Shown here one piece after another: positions 23,519 to 33,168 of a DNA stretch of 64,000 nt. Numbering within the stretch: the first letter of the stretch is position 1; each line of letters starts with the position of its first letter. The position numbers and the translations under genes are program-made. The notes beneath the pieces are model-generated. The model was given only the letters and a program-made list of their open reading frames with translations, was not told the DNA's origin and searched no databases. Source of the stretch: Vallitalea pronyensis (GTDB taxonomy: Bacteria > Bacillota > Clostridia > Lachnospirales > Vallitaleaceae); the NCBI RefSeq assembly GCF_018141445.1, contig NZ_CP058649.1, positions 1,011,001-1,075,000 of the forward strand, read 5' to 3'.

Positions 23519-23808
23519 AATTAAAAATAATGTATTAACCGAACGTATCTTCAATCATTTACCTGAGTTTATGAGTATAAACAAGCAATAAAAGCATACC
23601 AATGGACATTAAGAATATCTTAAGAAAAATAATAGGTGGTTCTTCAATCCTTCTTGATAGACTAATAGCAATGTAGATGCACTTTATTTGGATAGTGGAT
23701 GATGAGCAGTTAGACACACTTTTTACAGCAGTTCATAACCATTCATGCAGCTATATGTCAATATAAATTAAGCATTACTAAGGGATAAAGTAATAATGGA
23801 GATCGGAC

Positions 23809-25365
23809 ATGAAGAAATATCACATGCTAATAACGATAGTTTTCATAATACCTATGGTGTATACCATTGTATATGCCATTATACCAAGTACAGGTGCTAT
23901 CTACACCCATGACTCAATAGCTTATACGTATGGAGCTAAAACATGGCTAGAAGGAAAAGGAATGCTATACTTTGGTTATAAAACACCCATCATCCAGTGG
24001 CCACCCCTCTACATTTTATGGATGACCATTCCTATTCGGTTAGGTATGGAACCAGCTTTATTTGTAAGATTAATGAACCCTCTACTACATGTCCTACTTG
24101 TAATCGTATTAGCCAAGTGGTTATGTAAGCATATGCACCATAAATGGATGGTTTATGTGGGGGTCGTACTGGTAACCTTTTCAATACCGATGCTCCATGT
24201 GATGCGATTTATATGGACAGAACCTGTTTTTATTGTACTATTTGTGATGGCATGTGTATGTTTTCACAACTACGTGGTAGGTCATCAACTGAAATGGTTA
24301 ATGATAGCAGCTATTCTATCGGCATTATGTTGGCTAACCAGGTATATGGGTGTTACATTGCTTATGACATGCACCATCTATATGTTATGTCTTGAACAGC
24401 CTATTAGGAAAAAAGTGGGCCATGTTTTCTTATATGGCACCATTGCCTCGATGCCTATGGTCATATGGGTTATGAGAAATCTATTTATTTCTCATACGTT
24501 TACAGGGTCAAGAGGTATCCATAAGATACCCCTGTTGACGAATATACGCAAGAGTCTACATATCCTATATGTTTGGTTTGCCCCTGGAGATTCTGCTAAT
24601 GGATGGGTGGTCTTACTTATCATCGTCATAACCATAGCCGTTGCATTTTGTGTAAAAAGGTGTTGGCGAAATGGTCACAAGAGTCATTCAAGTATGGGTG
24701 CTATGCTAATCCTATTTATTGGCTTATACAGCGCTATACTACTATTTATAGCATCTCATTATGCCATGGACCCACTTAACGACCGGATGTGGGTACCTAT
24801 TTATATGCCTGTCATATGGTTACTGCTTATTGTGGTGGATCAGCTATTCGATCATGATGCCATGTTATCCGTTGGACGACTAGGTTCATGGTGTGTGACG
24901 TTAAGTATGGTGGTGACGATTTTTATCAATGTGTATCAAATGACACACTATATAAAGCACAAGGATGAGTTCCATGAAGCAAAGGAAGGATACAGATTCT
25001 ATGGAGAGGAAAGTGCCATGATTCCTTATATCCAAGATATGGGGCTGGGTAAAGATGATGTCATTATGACAAATAATCCAGCTCTTCTCACATTCAATAC
25101 GTCCATTGATTGTCGATGGACACCTAAGAGGAGGAGTATTGCGTTATATGAATATCCTGCTATCATGGGCTCTATTCATGGAAAACAAGTCTACATCGCA
25201 TGGTTTGGTAAACCTGATCATGCAACATTCTATACAGTAGATGAACTAAAGCATTATCACACCATTAAAGCTGTTAAAACGTTTCATGAGGGAAGTATCT
25301 ATAAAATAGATAAAACACATTTAACCATGAATAGACTAGAGCAAAATAGGTTGAAAGGAAGATGA
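23809..25365 (+). CDS. GT-C family membrane glycosyltransferase (GT39/ArnT-like)
   Basis: This 518-residue integral membrane protein has about ten to eleven helices. After the first helix, a loop with HDSIAYTYGAKTWLEGKG near residues 35-52 carries the acidic residue expected for polyprenyl-phosphate-sugar glycosyltransferases of the GT-C fold. A WPPLYILWM motif near 65 matches the second conserved loop of GT39-like enzymes, and a soluble C-terminal domain (about 400-518) follows the last helix. Such enzymes move one sugar from a lipid-phosphate carrier to a lipid, glycan or protein on the outer face. The stop overlaps the next ATG by four bases (ATGA), so it is coupled to the UbiA-type gene, which probably makes its lipid-linked donor. 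Confidence 0.8.
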   Translation: MKKYHMLITIVFIIPMVYTIVYAIIPSTGAIYTHDSIAYTYGAKTWLEGKGMLYFGYKTPIIQWPPLYILWMTIPIRLGMEPALFVRLMNPLLHVLLVIVLAKWLCKHMHHKWMVYVGVVLVTFSIPMLHVMRFIWTEPVFIVLFVMACVCFHNYVVGHQLKWLMIAAILSALCWLTRYMGVTLLMTCTIYMLCLEQPIRKKVGHVFLYGTIASMPMVIWVMRNLFISHTFTGSRGIHKIPLLTNIRKSLHILYVWFAPGDSANGWVVLLIIVITIAVAFCVKRCWRNGHKSHSSMGAMLILFIGLYSAILLFIASHYAMDPLNDRMWVPIYMPVIWLLLIVVDQLFDHDAMLSVGRLGSWCVTLSMVVTIFINVYQMTHYIKHKDEFHEAKEGYRFYGEESAMIPYIQDMGLGKDDVIMTNNPALLTFNTSIDCRWTPKRRSIALYEYPAIMGSIHGKQVYIAWFGKPDHATFYTVDELKHYHTIKAVKTFHEGSIYKIDKTHLTMNRLEQNRLKGR

Positions 25366-26219
25366 AAAATTATATAGCGTTAATGCGACCAAAGCAATGG
25401 ATTAAGAATGTTTTTGTTCTTGCATCCCTCTTGTTTTCCAAAAACTTTTTAATAGGGCATAAGATATGGACCATCGTATTATTAACGGGATATTTCATCA
25501 TCATCTCTTCAATAATCTATGTGTTTAATGATATGGTAGATGTAGACAAGGATCGGTATCATCCGAAAAAGAAGTATCGTCCCTTAGCTTGTGGTGCACT
25601 GACCAAAAAACAAGCGATTATTTTTCTGGTGGTTCTGGGAATCATTGCGATGATGGTAAGTTTATTTTTTGAACCATTAGTGAATGGGATTATCCTAATC
25701 TATATGATAAATAACATCGGTTACAGTCTTATATTCAAGCATTATGTGATTATAGATGCCATCATCATTGCTATGGGGTTTTTGTTAAGGGTTGTTGTAG
25801 GAGCTCTAGCTATTCATGAGCATGTATCTTCTTGGATACTTATCTGTACATTTTTTATGGCTATGCTTATGGCACTAGGCAAAAGACGAAGCGAAATCAT
25901 CTGTTTAGAAGAAAAGGCCAATGCACATCGCAAAAACCTACAGTTGTATTCCATTCAAGTATTGGATTATATGCTACTCATATGTGTTGCATGTACCATC
26001 ATGACCTATAGTCTGTATTCTATTTTGGAACAACAAAGTCAACTGTTCTTAATCACCATTTTGTTTGTTTTTTATGGAGTCATTCGCTATATATTTCTTC
26101 TGTTTAACAGTGATGGAAGTAAGATGCCAGAAGAACTGATTATAGAAGATCAACCACTTGTTATGGCTATTGCTTGTTATGGGTTGGTGACAATAGGTAT
26201 ATTGGCTTTTATACCATAA
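25362..26219 (+). CDS. UbiA-type polyprenyl-phosphate phosphoribosyltransferase-like enzyme
   Basis: This 285-residue protein has about eight to nine membrane helices. It begins MKNYIALMRPKQWIKNVFVLASLLFS and has the first Asp-rich motif in NDMVDVDKDRYHPKKKYRPLACG near residues 56-78. That N-D-x-x-D-x-x-x-D-x-x-H-P-x-K-x-x-R-P pattern, and the MRPKQWIKN start, are those of the decaprenyl-phosphate 5-phosphoribosyltransferase group, not of quinone-prenylating UbiA enzymes. The second motif region is IIDAIIIAMGFLLRVVVGA. The predicted reaction joins phosphoribosyl diphosphate to polyprenyl phosphate. Translational coupling to the GT-C gene supports a lipid-linked pentose donor pathway. The exact sugar is not visible. 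Confidence 0.8.
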   Translation: MKNYIALMRPKQWIKNVFVLASLLFSKNFLIGHKIWTIVLLTGYFIIISSIIYVFNDMVDVDKDRYHPKKKYRPLACGALTKKQAIIFLVVLGIIAMMVSLFFEPLVNGIILIYMINNIGYSLIFKHYVIIDAIIIAMGFLLRVVVGALAIHEHVSSWILICTFFMAMLMALGKRRSEIICLEEKANAHRKNLQLYSIQVLDYMLLICVACTIMTYSLYSILEQQSQLFLITILFVFYGVIRYIFLLFNSDGSKMPEELIIEDQPLVMAIACYGLVTIGILAFIP

Positions 26220-26324
26220 AATTGGTTGGTATTGGGATAATGGTTTATTGAGGGGATTGGGTGAAACGTATGATGAGGGATAAGTATACATATTGGAAAT
26301 GTAAATAATTAATAAGGAATAGTG

Positions 26325-27326
26325 ATGGATATGTTAAAGGTATTGAACAATATAATAAGAAGAAAACCCATATTGGTTGTGTACGATGTGACCAAGCTCT
26401 GCAATGAACGTTGTCCCATGTGCAATATATGGAAAGAAAAAAGTCAGGATATGCCATTACATCATATTATGGAAAAGGCTAAGAAACTGAGAAAATTTGG
26501 GATTGGCTATGTGTTTATACAAGGGGGAGAGCCAACCCTTAGGACTGATCTCATTGCAATCATTGATGTGTTTATAGCCCATAAGATTAAGCCTACAGTC
26601 ATTACCAACGGTATTTTAATGAACAAGGCGTTAGCAAGTGAGATAGCCAAGAGAAAGTGTAATCTATCCATCAGTTTGGACATACTGGGTGCAGAGAAAT
26701 ACAAAAAATATAGAGGTCTAGATGCGTACGAGCAGGTCATGGCCAATATTAAAACCATAGCACCCATCAAACGTCAAGGGAATTGGACCCTTACAACCAC
26801 TGTTTCTAAGTTAACCCGGCTGGATGATGTGAAAGCCATAGAGCATTTAGCTGAGTCATTAGGGTTTATGTATGCCATTAGGCCATATGTGTATGTAAAT
26901 GGTATAGCGGGGAGAAAAAATAATGACCTTATTTACGCATATGACGATATCGAACCTATATTTCGCTACATGCTAAATCGAGCAAGAAAGAATAATTATC
27001 TAGCAAGCTTAATCTATGAAGAACATATAAAATATATCAAAGGTGAAACCATGCCAACATGTGATGCCATGACGTATTCTATTGTGATGCTGGAAGATGG
27101 TACGTATGCGCCATGCATTGAGTTTGCACATAAAGCCATAGACATAGACACACTCAAAGAAGATAAGAAAGCCTATAACAGGATGATTACTACATGTAAT
27201 GACAAAACACCTTGCTACTATAATTGTGCAAGAGAAATAGGCGTAATGATGAGAAAAAAATGGCGTATTCTCTTCAATGGTTTTAAAGTAGCTAGGCAAA
27301 TGATTAGGTATGGGAATTTTTTCTAA
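26325..27326 (+). CDS. Radical SAM/SPASM-like protein
   Basis: This encodes about 333 residues; the start may be ATG 26325 or 26331. The radical SAM cluster motif is CNERCPMCNIW near residues 25-35, followed by VFIQGGEPTLRTDL (SAM-binding GGEP), VITNGILM and LSISLDI. The C-terminal part has cysteines in TCDAM, YAPCIEFAH and TPCYYNCAREIG, a reduced SPASM-like set that may bind a second Fe-S cluster. It follows the UbiA-type gene by 105 bases on the same strand, with no terminator between, so it is likely in the same operon. It may modify a lipid-linked sugar or a peptide. Its substrate cannot be read from sequence. Confidence 0.82.
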   Translation: MDMLKVLNNIIRRKPILVVYDVTKLCNERCPMCNIWKEKSQDMPLHHIMEKAKKLRKFGIGYVFIQGGEPTLRTDLIAIIDVFIAHKIKPTVITNGILMNKALASEIAKRKCNLSISLDILGAEKYKKYRGLDAYEQVMANIKTIAPIKRQGNWTLTTTVSKLTRLDDVKAIEHLAESLGFMYAIRPYVYVNGIAGRKNNDLIYAYDDIEPIFRYMLNRARKNNYLASLIYEEHIKYIKGETMPTCDAMTYSIVMLEDGTYAPCIEFAHKAIDIDTLKEDKKAYNRMITTCNDKTPCYYNCAREIGVMMRKKWRILFNGFKVARQMIRYGNFF

Positions 27327-27424
27327 AGCAGCTAATAGCCTAATAAACTTATAGCCAATCAATTATGACCATTAAGGAAGATGTCATGGCATAGTCATCA
27401 ACAACATGATAGAATTACTAAACG

Positions 27425-27461
27425 AACACCATGGGAGGGGGTACTTCTATGGTGTTTTTTT
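27425..27461 (+). terminator. Intrinsic terminator of the glycosylation operon
   Basis: AACACCAT and ATGGTGTT arms are followed by seven T, 100 bases after the radical SAM stop. From here to 27840 there is only AT-rich DNA in which I see nothing. Confidence 0.85.
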
Positions 27462-27846
27462 GCCTTGCTGCGTTATGATTCCATTATTTCTTTATGACGA
27501 AAAATATGTTATACTGATTGAGGTCTTTTCATCATACTTTTATCATGTATGTATATAGAGGACTATTGAATAACTGGCATTGCTACATAAAACAAAATAG
27601 GGGGAATACCTTTAGCAAATAGTCGACAAATTTTGATTAAGAAATGTAATAAGTGCAATAATATAAAATGAACATAGACCATTAAATTTTCATTACAAAA
27701 ACGACTTCGAATGATGATACGATGCTCTCTTAATATGCTTAGAAGCAGTTATAAATAGGGTATTTGGGTAAGATAACCAAGTCGTATTCTAGAAACTAAA
27801 CCAAAAGTAAGCTGGCTAAAAAAGTGTCGATATTAAAAAATTTATA

Positions 27847-27855
27847 TGCTATAAT
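27847..27855 (+). promoter_or_regulatory. Extended -10 promoter of the DUF4015 gene
   Basis: TATAAT at 27850-27855 is preceded by TGC, an extended -10 box; a poor -35 (TCGATA) sits 17 bases upstream. The same TGCTATAAT occurs before cdaA and glmM. Confidence 0.6.
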
Positions 27856-27903
27856 GAAACTAATATCGAGGGTTATCACTAAAAAAGATAGGAGAAATTG
27901 TTA

Positions 27904-29166
27904 ATGGCTCATCCATATAAACGTCGACAGAAAAAAAATTACACATGGTTAATATTGATTTTATTAATTGTTCTTAGTGTAGGAGGATTTGGTTACTACA
28001 AGTTTTACATGAATGGCGATAGCGATTCGGCAGATAACGAGAGTATTATCGAAAAAATTATAAATCCAAACAAAGACAAAGAAGTGGTTGCACTTGAAGT
28101 AGGTTATAATGACTATCTTCATGCACCAACGGTAAGTTATGACTTATATCAAAAAGCACCTGCTGTGAAAGGTGTCTATGTGAATGCACCTGCTGCCAGT
28201 AGTAAAGAGAGGCTTGATACGTTAATTGAACTTGCCGACACCACAGAGATTAATGCATTTGTTGTTGATGTAAAAGACGATAATGGCCGTGTTACGTTTG
28301 AGATGGATATTCCAGAGGTAGACGAAGTTGAAGCAGAATATCGCTATATTAAAAATATCGATAGTTTTATGAATAAGCTATATGACCATGAGATATACCC
28401 TATAGCACGTATTGTGGCTTTTAAGGATCCTTATTTACCTAGAAGAAAAACAGATTATGCGATTAAAAATAAGGACGGTTCTCTATGGTTTTATGATAAA
28501 GTGCCTTGGCTAAACCCTTATAATAAGGATGTTTGGGTTTATGTCGTAAATATTGCTAAAAAAGCAGCAGAAGCAGGATTTAAGGAAATCCAGTTTGACT
28601 ATATACGATTTGAAGCAACCAAACAATTAGAGAAGGTTGATTTTGGACCTGGCTCTGAAGAAAAAACCAGAATGGAAATCATTGCTGACTTTGTAGAATA
28701 TGCTACAAATGAGCTAAGACCATATGGCGTCAAAGTTTCGGCAGATGTATTTGGTATTATTATTAATAGTAAGGTGGATGCAAAAGTCATTGGTCAAGAT
28801 TATTTAAAAATGGCTGAAAAACTAGATGTTATATGTCCAATGGTATACCCATCACACTATGGTAAAGGCTTCTTTGGTATACCAAAAGATAAACACTCTG
28901 ATCTATATCCATATGAAACCATTTTTGGTGCTATGGAAGACTCTAATGAAGAATACGAGAAACTTGAGGATAAAGAAGCAGCCATTGTCAGACCTTGGTT
29001 ACAAGCTTTTACAGCTTCTTATCTTAGAAAACCTAATTATCGTGTATATGACGGTGAAGCCATAAGAGCGCAGATACAAGCAGTATACGATGCGGGTCTT
29101 GAAGAATGGATTTTATGGCATGCTGGAGCCAAATATAAAAAAGACGGTTTAATGCCTAAGGAATAA
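27904..29166 (+). CDS. Membrane-anchored DUF4015 glycoside-hydrolase-like protein
   Basis: I choose the ATG at 27904 with ATAGGAG upstream; a TTG two codons earlier is possible. The 420-residue product has a basic start (MAHPYKRRQKKN), one membrane helix (WLILILLIVLSVGGFGYYKF), a linker, and from about residue 85 a TIM-barrel domain. That domain reads KGVYVNAPAASSKERLDTLIELADTTEINAFVVDVKDDNGRVTFEMD, EIQFDYIRFEA, SADVFGII, VICPMVYPSHYGKGFFG and VRPWLQAFTASY. This is the putative glycosyl hydrolase family DUF4015, extracellular in topology here. The DYIRF and MVYPSHY segments hold the likely active-site acids. It probably acts on a surface polysaccharide; the substrate is unknown. Two membrane protein genes follow on the same strand. 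Confidence 0.85.
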   Translation: MAHPYKRRQKKNYTWLILILLIVLSVGGFGYYKFYMNGDSDSADNESIIEKIINPNKDKEVVALEVGYNDYLHAPTVSYDLYQKAPAVKGVYVNAPAASSKERLDTLIELADTTEINAFVVDVKDDNGRVTFEMDIPEVDEVEAEYRYIKNIDSFMNKLYDHEIYPIARIVAFKDPYLPRRKTDYAIKNKDGSLWFYDKVPWLNPYNKDVWVYVVNIAKKAAEAGFKEIQFDYIRFEATKQLEKVDFGPGSEEKTRMEIIADFVEYATNELRPYGVKVSADVFGIIINSKVDAKVIGQDYLKMAEKLDVICPMVYPSHYGKGFFGIPKDKHSDLYPYETIFGAMEDSNEEYEKLEDKEAAIVRPWLQAFTASYLRKPNYRVYDGEAIRAQIQAVYDAGLEEWILWHAGAKYKKDGLMPKE

Positions 29167-29196
29167 GTTGATGTAATGTGGTGAACGGAGGAACAT

Positions 29197-29574
29197 ATGA
29201 ATAAAGAGAAAGTAAAGATCATGACACATTTGGCAATCTATGAAAAAAATATAGGTCAAGAGGATTTTGCTGTTAACAATTTCTTCAAATCCAACTATGT
29301 GTCCTATCAAAATTTTAAAACCCGGCTAAGTGTAGCCATTGCCTTGTGCATATTTTTTGGTATTGATTTAATTCAGAAGGTAACGAAAGACTTAAATAAA
29401 ATAACAGAGTTTGATTTTATTGGTATAGGTATTAAGTATCTAATTATACTGGCTGTTGTATTAACCGTGTATACCATTATATCCACCATGATATATAGGA
29501 AGCGATATAAAAGTGCTGAGATTCGGATTGGAAAATACAAGAAGTTACTTGGCAAATTAGATCAGTTTAAATAG
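29197..29574 (+). CDS. Small two-helix membrane protein
   Basis: This 125-residue protein starts at an ATG with a GGAGGAAC site, 30 bases after the DUF4015 gene, so the two are probably co-transcribed. A hydrophilic N-terminus of about 45 residues (MNKEKVKIMTHLAIYEKNIGQEDFAVNNFFKSNYVSYQNFKTR) precedes a helix at about 48-62. A short charged loop, a second helix at about 80-104 and a basic C-terminal tail follow (RKRYKSAEIRIGKYKKLLGKLDQFK). Both ends should be cytoplasmic. I know no family, but the pattern is common among conserved Clostridia hypothetical proteins. Confidence 0.7.
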   Translation: MNKEKVKIMTHLAIYEKNIGQEDFAVNNFFKSNYVSYQNFKTRLSVAIALCIFFGIDLIQKVTKDLNKITEFDFIGIGIKYLIILAVVLTVYTIISTMIYRKRYKSAEIRIGKYKKLLGKLDQFK

Positions 29575-29630
29575 GGTTATTCATGAATAAAGATGACTTA
29601 ACCCAATAAGGATTTTTTGAGGAGGATATT

Positions 29631-30578
29631 TTGAACATGACAAAGCTATATGAGATAAGAGAAGTGCTCATAACACTTTATAAACGATACGAGAAATGGG
29701 TTTTGCCTGTGCTGAAATTCATATTTGCATTGATGGTATTTTCTAAGCTAAACGGATTTCTTAATTACGCTAAGGTACTCAATAAACCCATCATCGATGT
29801 TGGCTTAGCTGCTATGGCAAGTTTTATACCTGGTAACTGGATTATTTTATTGTTGATTGTGGTGATTAGCAGCCACTTGGCATATGTGTCCATTGAAGCG
29901 GTAGCTATCATCTTTATTATCATGTTAGTCATATACTTGCTGTATTTGCGTCTAGTACCGAAAATGGCTTACCTTGTGATTGCAACACCATTACTCTTTT
30001 CATTAGGTATTCCTTATGTTTTACCTGTATTTGCAGGGCTGTTTATAGGACCGTTGGCTATTATTCCTATTGGTATCGGTATAGTCATCTATTTCTTTGG
30101 AGGGTACATTCCGTCCATTGTGGCCATCAAGTCCACAGACTTAACGAATATTCCAGATTCGCTTATGAGTATGTATAAAACAATCATGGATTCTTTGCTG
30201 GATGATAAAGCCATGTTGCTTACCATTATTATCTTTATAGCTGTTATCTTAATTACATATTTTATAAGTCGATTAGAATTTGATTATATTTGGTATTTTG
30301 CTATCATTGCAGGTGGCGTCACCAACATGCTTGGTTTTACAGTGGGCAACATTATTTTAAAAACGGATATATCCCTTGTTGGTGTGGTTTTGGGTTCCAT
30401 CCTTGCAATAGCTGTGGTAGCAGCTTGTCAGTTTATGAAAGTCTCCGTGGATTATTCAAGAGCTGAGAAAGTACAGTTTGAAGACGACGATTATATTTAT
30501 TATGTAAGAGCGATACCTAAAATAAAAATCGCAAAACAGATAAAGAAGATTAAGCGTATTAACAGTATACCTAAATAA
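29631..30578 (+). CDS. Polytopic membrane protein of unknown function
   Basis: This encodes about 315 residues. A TTG at 29631 lies 5 bases after GAGGAGG, and an ATG two codons later lies 11 bases after it; I cannot decide between them. After a cytoplasmic N-terminus (TKLYEIREVLITLYKRYEKWVLP) there are about eight to nine hydrophobic segments. The loop PSIVAIKSTDLTNIPDSLMSMYKTIMDSLLDDKAML separates the two halves, and the C-terminal tail is basic (IPKIKIAKQIKKIKRINSIPK). It follows the small membrane protein by 56 bases and the three genes from 27904 look like one operon. No transporter signature is visible; the function is unknown. Confidence 0.75.
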   Translation: MNMTKLYEIREVLITLYKRYEKWVLPVLKFIFALMVFSKLNGFLNYAKVLNKPIIDVGLAAMASFIPGNWIILLLIVVISSHLAYVSIEAVAIIFIIMLVIYLLYLRLVPKMAYLVIATPLLFSLGIPYVLPVFAGLFIGPLAIIPIGIGIVIYFFGGYIPSIVAIKSTDLTNIPDSLMSMYKTIMDSLLDDKAMLLTIIIFIAVILITYFISRLEFDYIWYFAIIAGGVTNMLGFTVGNIILKTDISLVGVVLGSILAIAVVAACQFMKVSVDYSRAEKVQFEDDDYIYYVRAIPKIKIAKQIKKIKRINSIPK

Positions 30579-30608
30579 ATAGGTCATCAATGTTTAAAAA
30601 GCCAAAAT

Positions 30609-30640
30609 GGGCTGTTGCAAAATGCATCTTGTAACAGCCC
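30609..30640 (+). terminator. Hairpin after the membrane protein operon
   Basis: GGGCTGTTGCAA and TTGTAACAGCCC arms form a stem of about 11 bp; the following TTAAAATAT is a weak U-tract. Confidence 0.6.
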
Positions 30641-30728
30641 TTAAAATATAGCTATAATGCCATGTTTCAAAAGATATGTGGTTTTAACGAAATATTTTTG
30701 AAAATCTATGTTTCTTCAATCAAAATAA

Positions 30729-30737
30729 TGCTATAAT
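30729..30737 (+). promoter_or_regulatory. Extended -10 promoter of the cdaA operon, with a long leader
   Basis: TGCTATAAT is an extended -10 box with no good -35. It lies about 230 bases before the cdaA ATG. The leader holds GC-richer short segments (TTGCCCCATGGG, GGACAATGGG) that could fold, but I recognise no riboswitch. Confidence 0.5.
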
Positions 30738-30970
30738 AATATTAGACTTATGTAGGTTGCCCCATGGGATAGAAAAGCTATAAGGGACAATGGGTATTTC
30801 ATATAAAAAATGAGACACGAATAGTGCTATCGTGGAAAGCGGTAGAGCTTATTTAATAAAGAAAAAATGACGATATATAGGATGTAAACCTTATCGATTA
30901 TTATATATAAATACAGATAACGATAAACATCATGTTGATTGCGTTCTAAGAGGTTGAAGAGGGTGTAAAA

Positions 30971-31831
30971 ATGCAGCAATTTAGTTTTGATATGATATGG
31001 GAAAGCTTTACAAAATTTGATTTACCTATGATTCGCATAAAAGATGTCATCGAGATGTGTCTGATTGCTTTTGCCATTTATCAACTATTAAAGTGGATAA
31101 GAGGTACAAGGGCATGGACATTATTCAAAGGTATGATCATCATATTTATTGTATTTTTCCTAGCAAGTGTATTAAAACTGCATACCATTTTATGGGTATT
31201 TAGAAATACCATTAACGTGGGTATTATTGCTCTTGTTATTGTTTTTCAACCTGAACTTAGAAGTGCCCTGGAGCAGTTAGGAAGACGTGATTTTGTATCC
31301 ACGTTCATGATATTTGATGATGATAATAAAGAGCGTATTACATTACAGTCCATTGAGGAACTGATTAAAGCCATTAATCAGATGTCCAAGTATAAAACAG
31401 GGGCTCTCATTGTTATTGAAAGAGAAGTGGGACTTGGTGAGTATGAAAGAACTGGTATACCTATTCATGCGGATATTTCAAGTGAGCTGCTGATTAATAT
31501 ATTTGAGCATAATACCCCTTTACATGATGGTGCTGTCATCATTCGACATAATCAGATTGTTGCAGCCACATGTTACTTACCTCTCTCCGATAATATGAGC
31601 CTGAGCAAAGAACTTGGGACAAGGCATCGTGCTGCTGTGGGTATCACAGAAGTATCGGATAGTGTGGTCATTATTATATCTGAAGAAACAGGTAAGATTT
31701 CCATGGCTATGGGTGGTAATATCATTCGTAATGTGGACAGTGATTACTTAAGAAATAAATTAGCGTATCAGAAGAAAACAGCCGACATTAAGAAATTTAA
31801 ATTATGGAAAGGTAGACAGAAGGATGGGTAA
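30971..31831 (+). CDS. cdaA: Diadenylate cyclase CdaA
   Basis: CdaA condenses two ATP into cyclic di-AMP, the signal for potassium, osmolyte and cell-wall control. The 286-residue product has three membrane helices in the first 85 residues (VIEMCLIAFAIYQLLKW, LFKGMIIIFIVFFLASVLKL, VGIIALVIVFQP). The DAC (DisA_N) domain follows, with the catalytic LHDGAVIIR near residues 183-191 and RHRAAVGITE near 217-226. RBS GAGGGTG precedes the ATG. It overlaps cdaR by 8 bases, and cdaR, glmM and glmS follow, the standard Firmicutes arrangement linking c-di-AMP to peptidoglycan precursor synthesis. All catalytic motifs are intact. Confidence 0.97.
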   Translation: MQQFSFDMIWESFTKFDLPMIRIKDVIEMCLIAFAIYQLLKWIRGTRAWTLFKGMIIIFIVFFLASVLKLHTILWVFRNTINVGIIALVIVFQPELRSALEQLGRRDFVSTFMIFDDDNKERITLQSIEELIKAINQMSKYKTGALIVIEREVGLGEYERTGIPIHADISSELLINIFEHNTPLHDGAVIIRHNQIVAATCYLPLSDNMSLSKELGTRHRAAVGITEVSDSVVIIISEETGKISMAMGGNIIRNVDSDYLRNKLAYQKKTADIKKFKLWKGRQKDG

Positions 31832-33155
31832 TATATTCACAAGAAATGTAGGTTGGAAAATTGTATCAATCGTATTGGCTTTTTTCATCTGGTTTGCTGT
31901 GATTAGAATAGAAGATCCTATTGATGAAGATGACTATGCGCCTATACCCGTACAGGTACTAAATGGAAACATTCCTATCGGTGATACCAATGTCATTACC
32001 GTTAATAAGAAAAAACAATATATTACCATTGATAAAGGTGAATACGTCAATGTTCGTGTATCGGCTAAAAGATCAGTTCTTGAAAAATTAAGGAATGGTG
32101 ATATTAAGGCAACAGCCAATATTCAGGAACTATCCCCTTTTGGTGCTATTGAGGTTAAGATAGAGGGTGAAGAATTCAATGTGGTGAACATTGAACCTTC
32201 GCACATGTATGTAAGCTTGGAAAATAGTAAAACAGCAATTAAGTCCATTAATTATAGACATATAGGCACGGTTAAAGATTCTTATCGCATTATTGATACG
32301 GTTATGACACCTAACACCGTTGAGATAACGGGGGCAGAATCCACCGTCGACTCAGTGGATAAGGTATATGTAGACATTCAAGTAGAAGGTGAATCCAAAG
32401 ATGTATCCACATCAGGTACAATTCGGTTATATCAAAAAAATAATGATGAAGTACTTTTGGATAAAAACATTGATAAAGTAGATGTATTGGTGAAAGTTAG
32501 GAAGTATAAAACGGTAACCCTTAATGTGAATCCAAGTGGCAAAGTTGCTAATGGCCATACATTTACAGGCAGCTCTGTTACACCTAAAAAAGTTGAGATA
32601 ATCGGTACAGAAGAAGCTGTTAACAAAGTCAATATTGTTACTCTACCCGTGTCCCTTGAAGGACTTACAGAAGATACGAAAATCACTAAGAATATTAACG
32701 ATTATCTTCCAGATGGTGTGACTGTTAGTACCCAGTCCAATGAACAAGCCACCATCGATGTAAAAGTTGATAAGATTGTGGACAAGGAAGTGACCATTGC
32801 ACCTAACGATATCATTGCTAAATTACCACCAAATGGACTAAAATTATCCATTTTAGATGAAGAGGATATTAAACTCGTATTTAGTGGCATTCAACAGGAG
32901 TTAAATAGGGTTACAGCAAGATCTCTAGTTCCTAGTATTGATTTAAGTAATCTATCGGAAGGGACACATGAAGTGTCGTTAGTACTTGCTTATCCTAACA
33001 CTGTTGAATTGGAATCAGACTTGCCTAAGATTACCGTTGAGCTAACAAAAGAAGTAGAAGATACAACCGGTGATAACCCAGATGATGAGCCATCAACGGA
33101 TAATACAGACCCAGCAACTGATGGTGATGGATCTACAGAGAACGATAATAATTAA
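31824..33155 (+). CDS. cdaR: CdaA regulator CdaR (YbbR repeats)
   Basis: CdaR is an extracytoplasmic, membrane-anchored partner that modulates CdaA. The 443-residue product has one N-terminal helix (WKIVSIVLAFFIWFAVIRI, about residues 10-28) and then about four YbbR-type beta-rich repeats. The second is recognisable from YRIIDTVMTPNTVEITGAESTVDSVDKVYVDIQV and the third from GHTFTGSSVTPKKVEIIGTEEAVNKVNIVTLPVSL. The C-terminal 25 residues are a low-complexity acidic tail of Asp, Thr, Asn and Pro, a likely wall-spanning or disordered end. The start overlaps the end of cdaA by 8 bases, so the pair is coupled. A terminator follows, and glmM has its own promoter. Confidence 0.95.
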   Translation: MGNIFTRNVGWKIVSIVLAFFIWFAVIRIEDPIDEDDYAPIPVQVLNGNIPIGDTNVITVNKKKQYITIDKGEYVNVRVSAKRSVLEKLRNGDIKATANIQELSPFGAIEVKIEGEEFNVVNIEPSHMYVSLENSKTAIKSINYRHIGTVKDSYRIIDTVMTPNTVEITGAESTVDSVDKVYVDIQVEGESKDVSTSGTIRLYQKNNDEVLLDKNIDKVDVLVKVRKYKTVTLNVNPSGKVANGHTFTGSSVTPKKVEIIGTEEAVNKVNIVTLPVSLEGLTEDTKITKNINDYLPDGVTVSTQSNEQATIDVKVDKIVDKEVTIAPNDIIAKLPPNGLKLSILDEEDIKLVFSGIQQELNRVTARSLVPSIDLSNLSEGTHEVSLVLAYPNTVELESDLPKITVELTKEVEDTTGDNPDDEPSTDNTDPATDGDGSTENDNN

Positions 33156-33168
33156 TAGTAAACATATA

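Noticed and set aside
23521..23808. Possible gene remnant in the gap before the GT-C gene
   Set aside because: One frame reads a short run (LTERIFNHLPEFMSINKQ), but it is too short, has no start, and I cannot relate it to any family.
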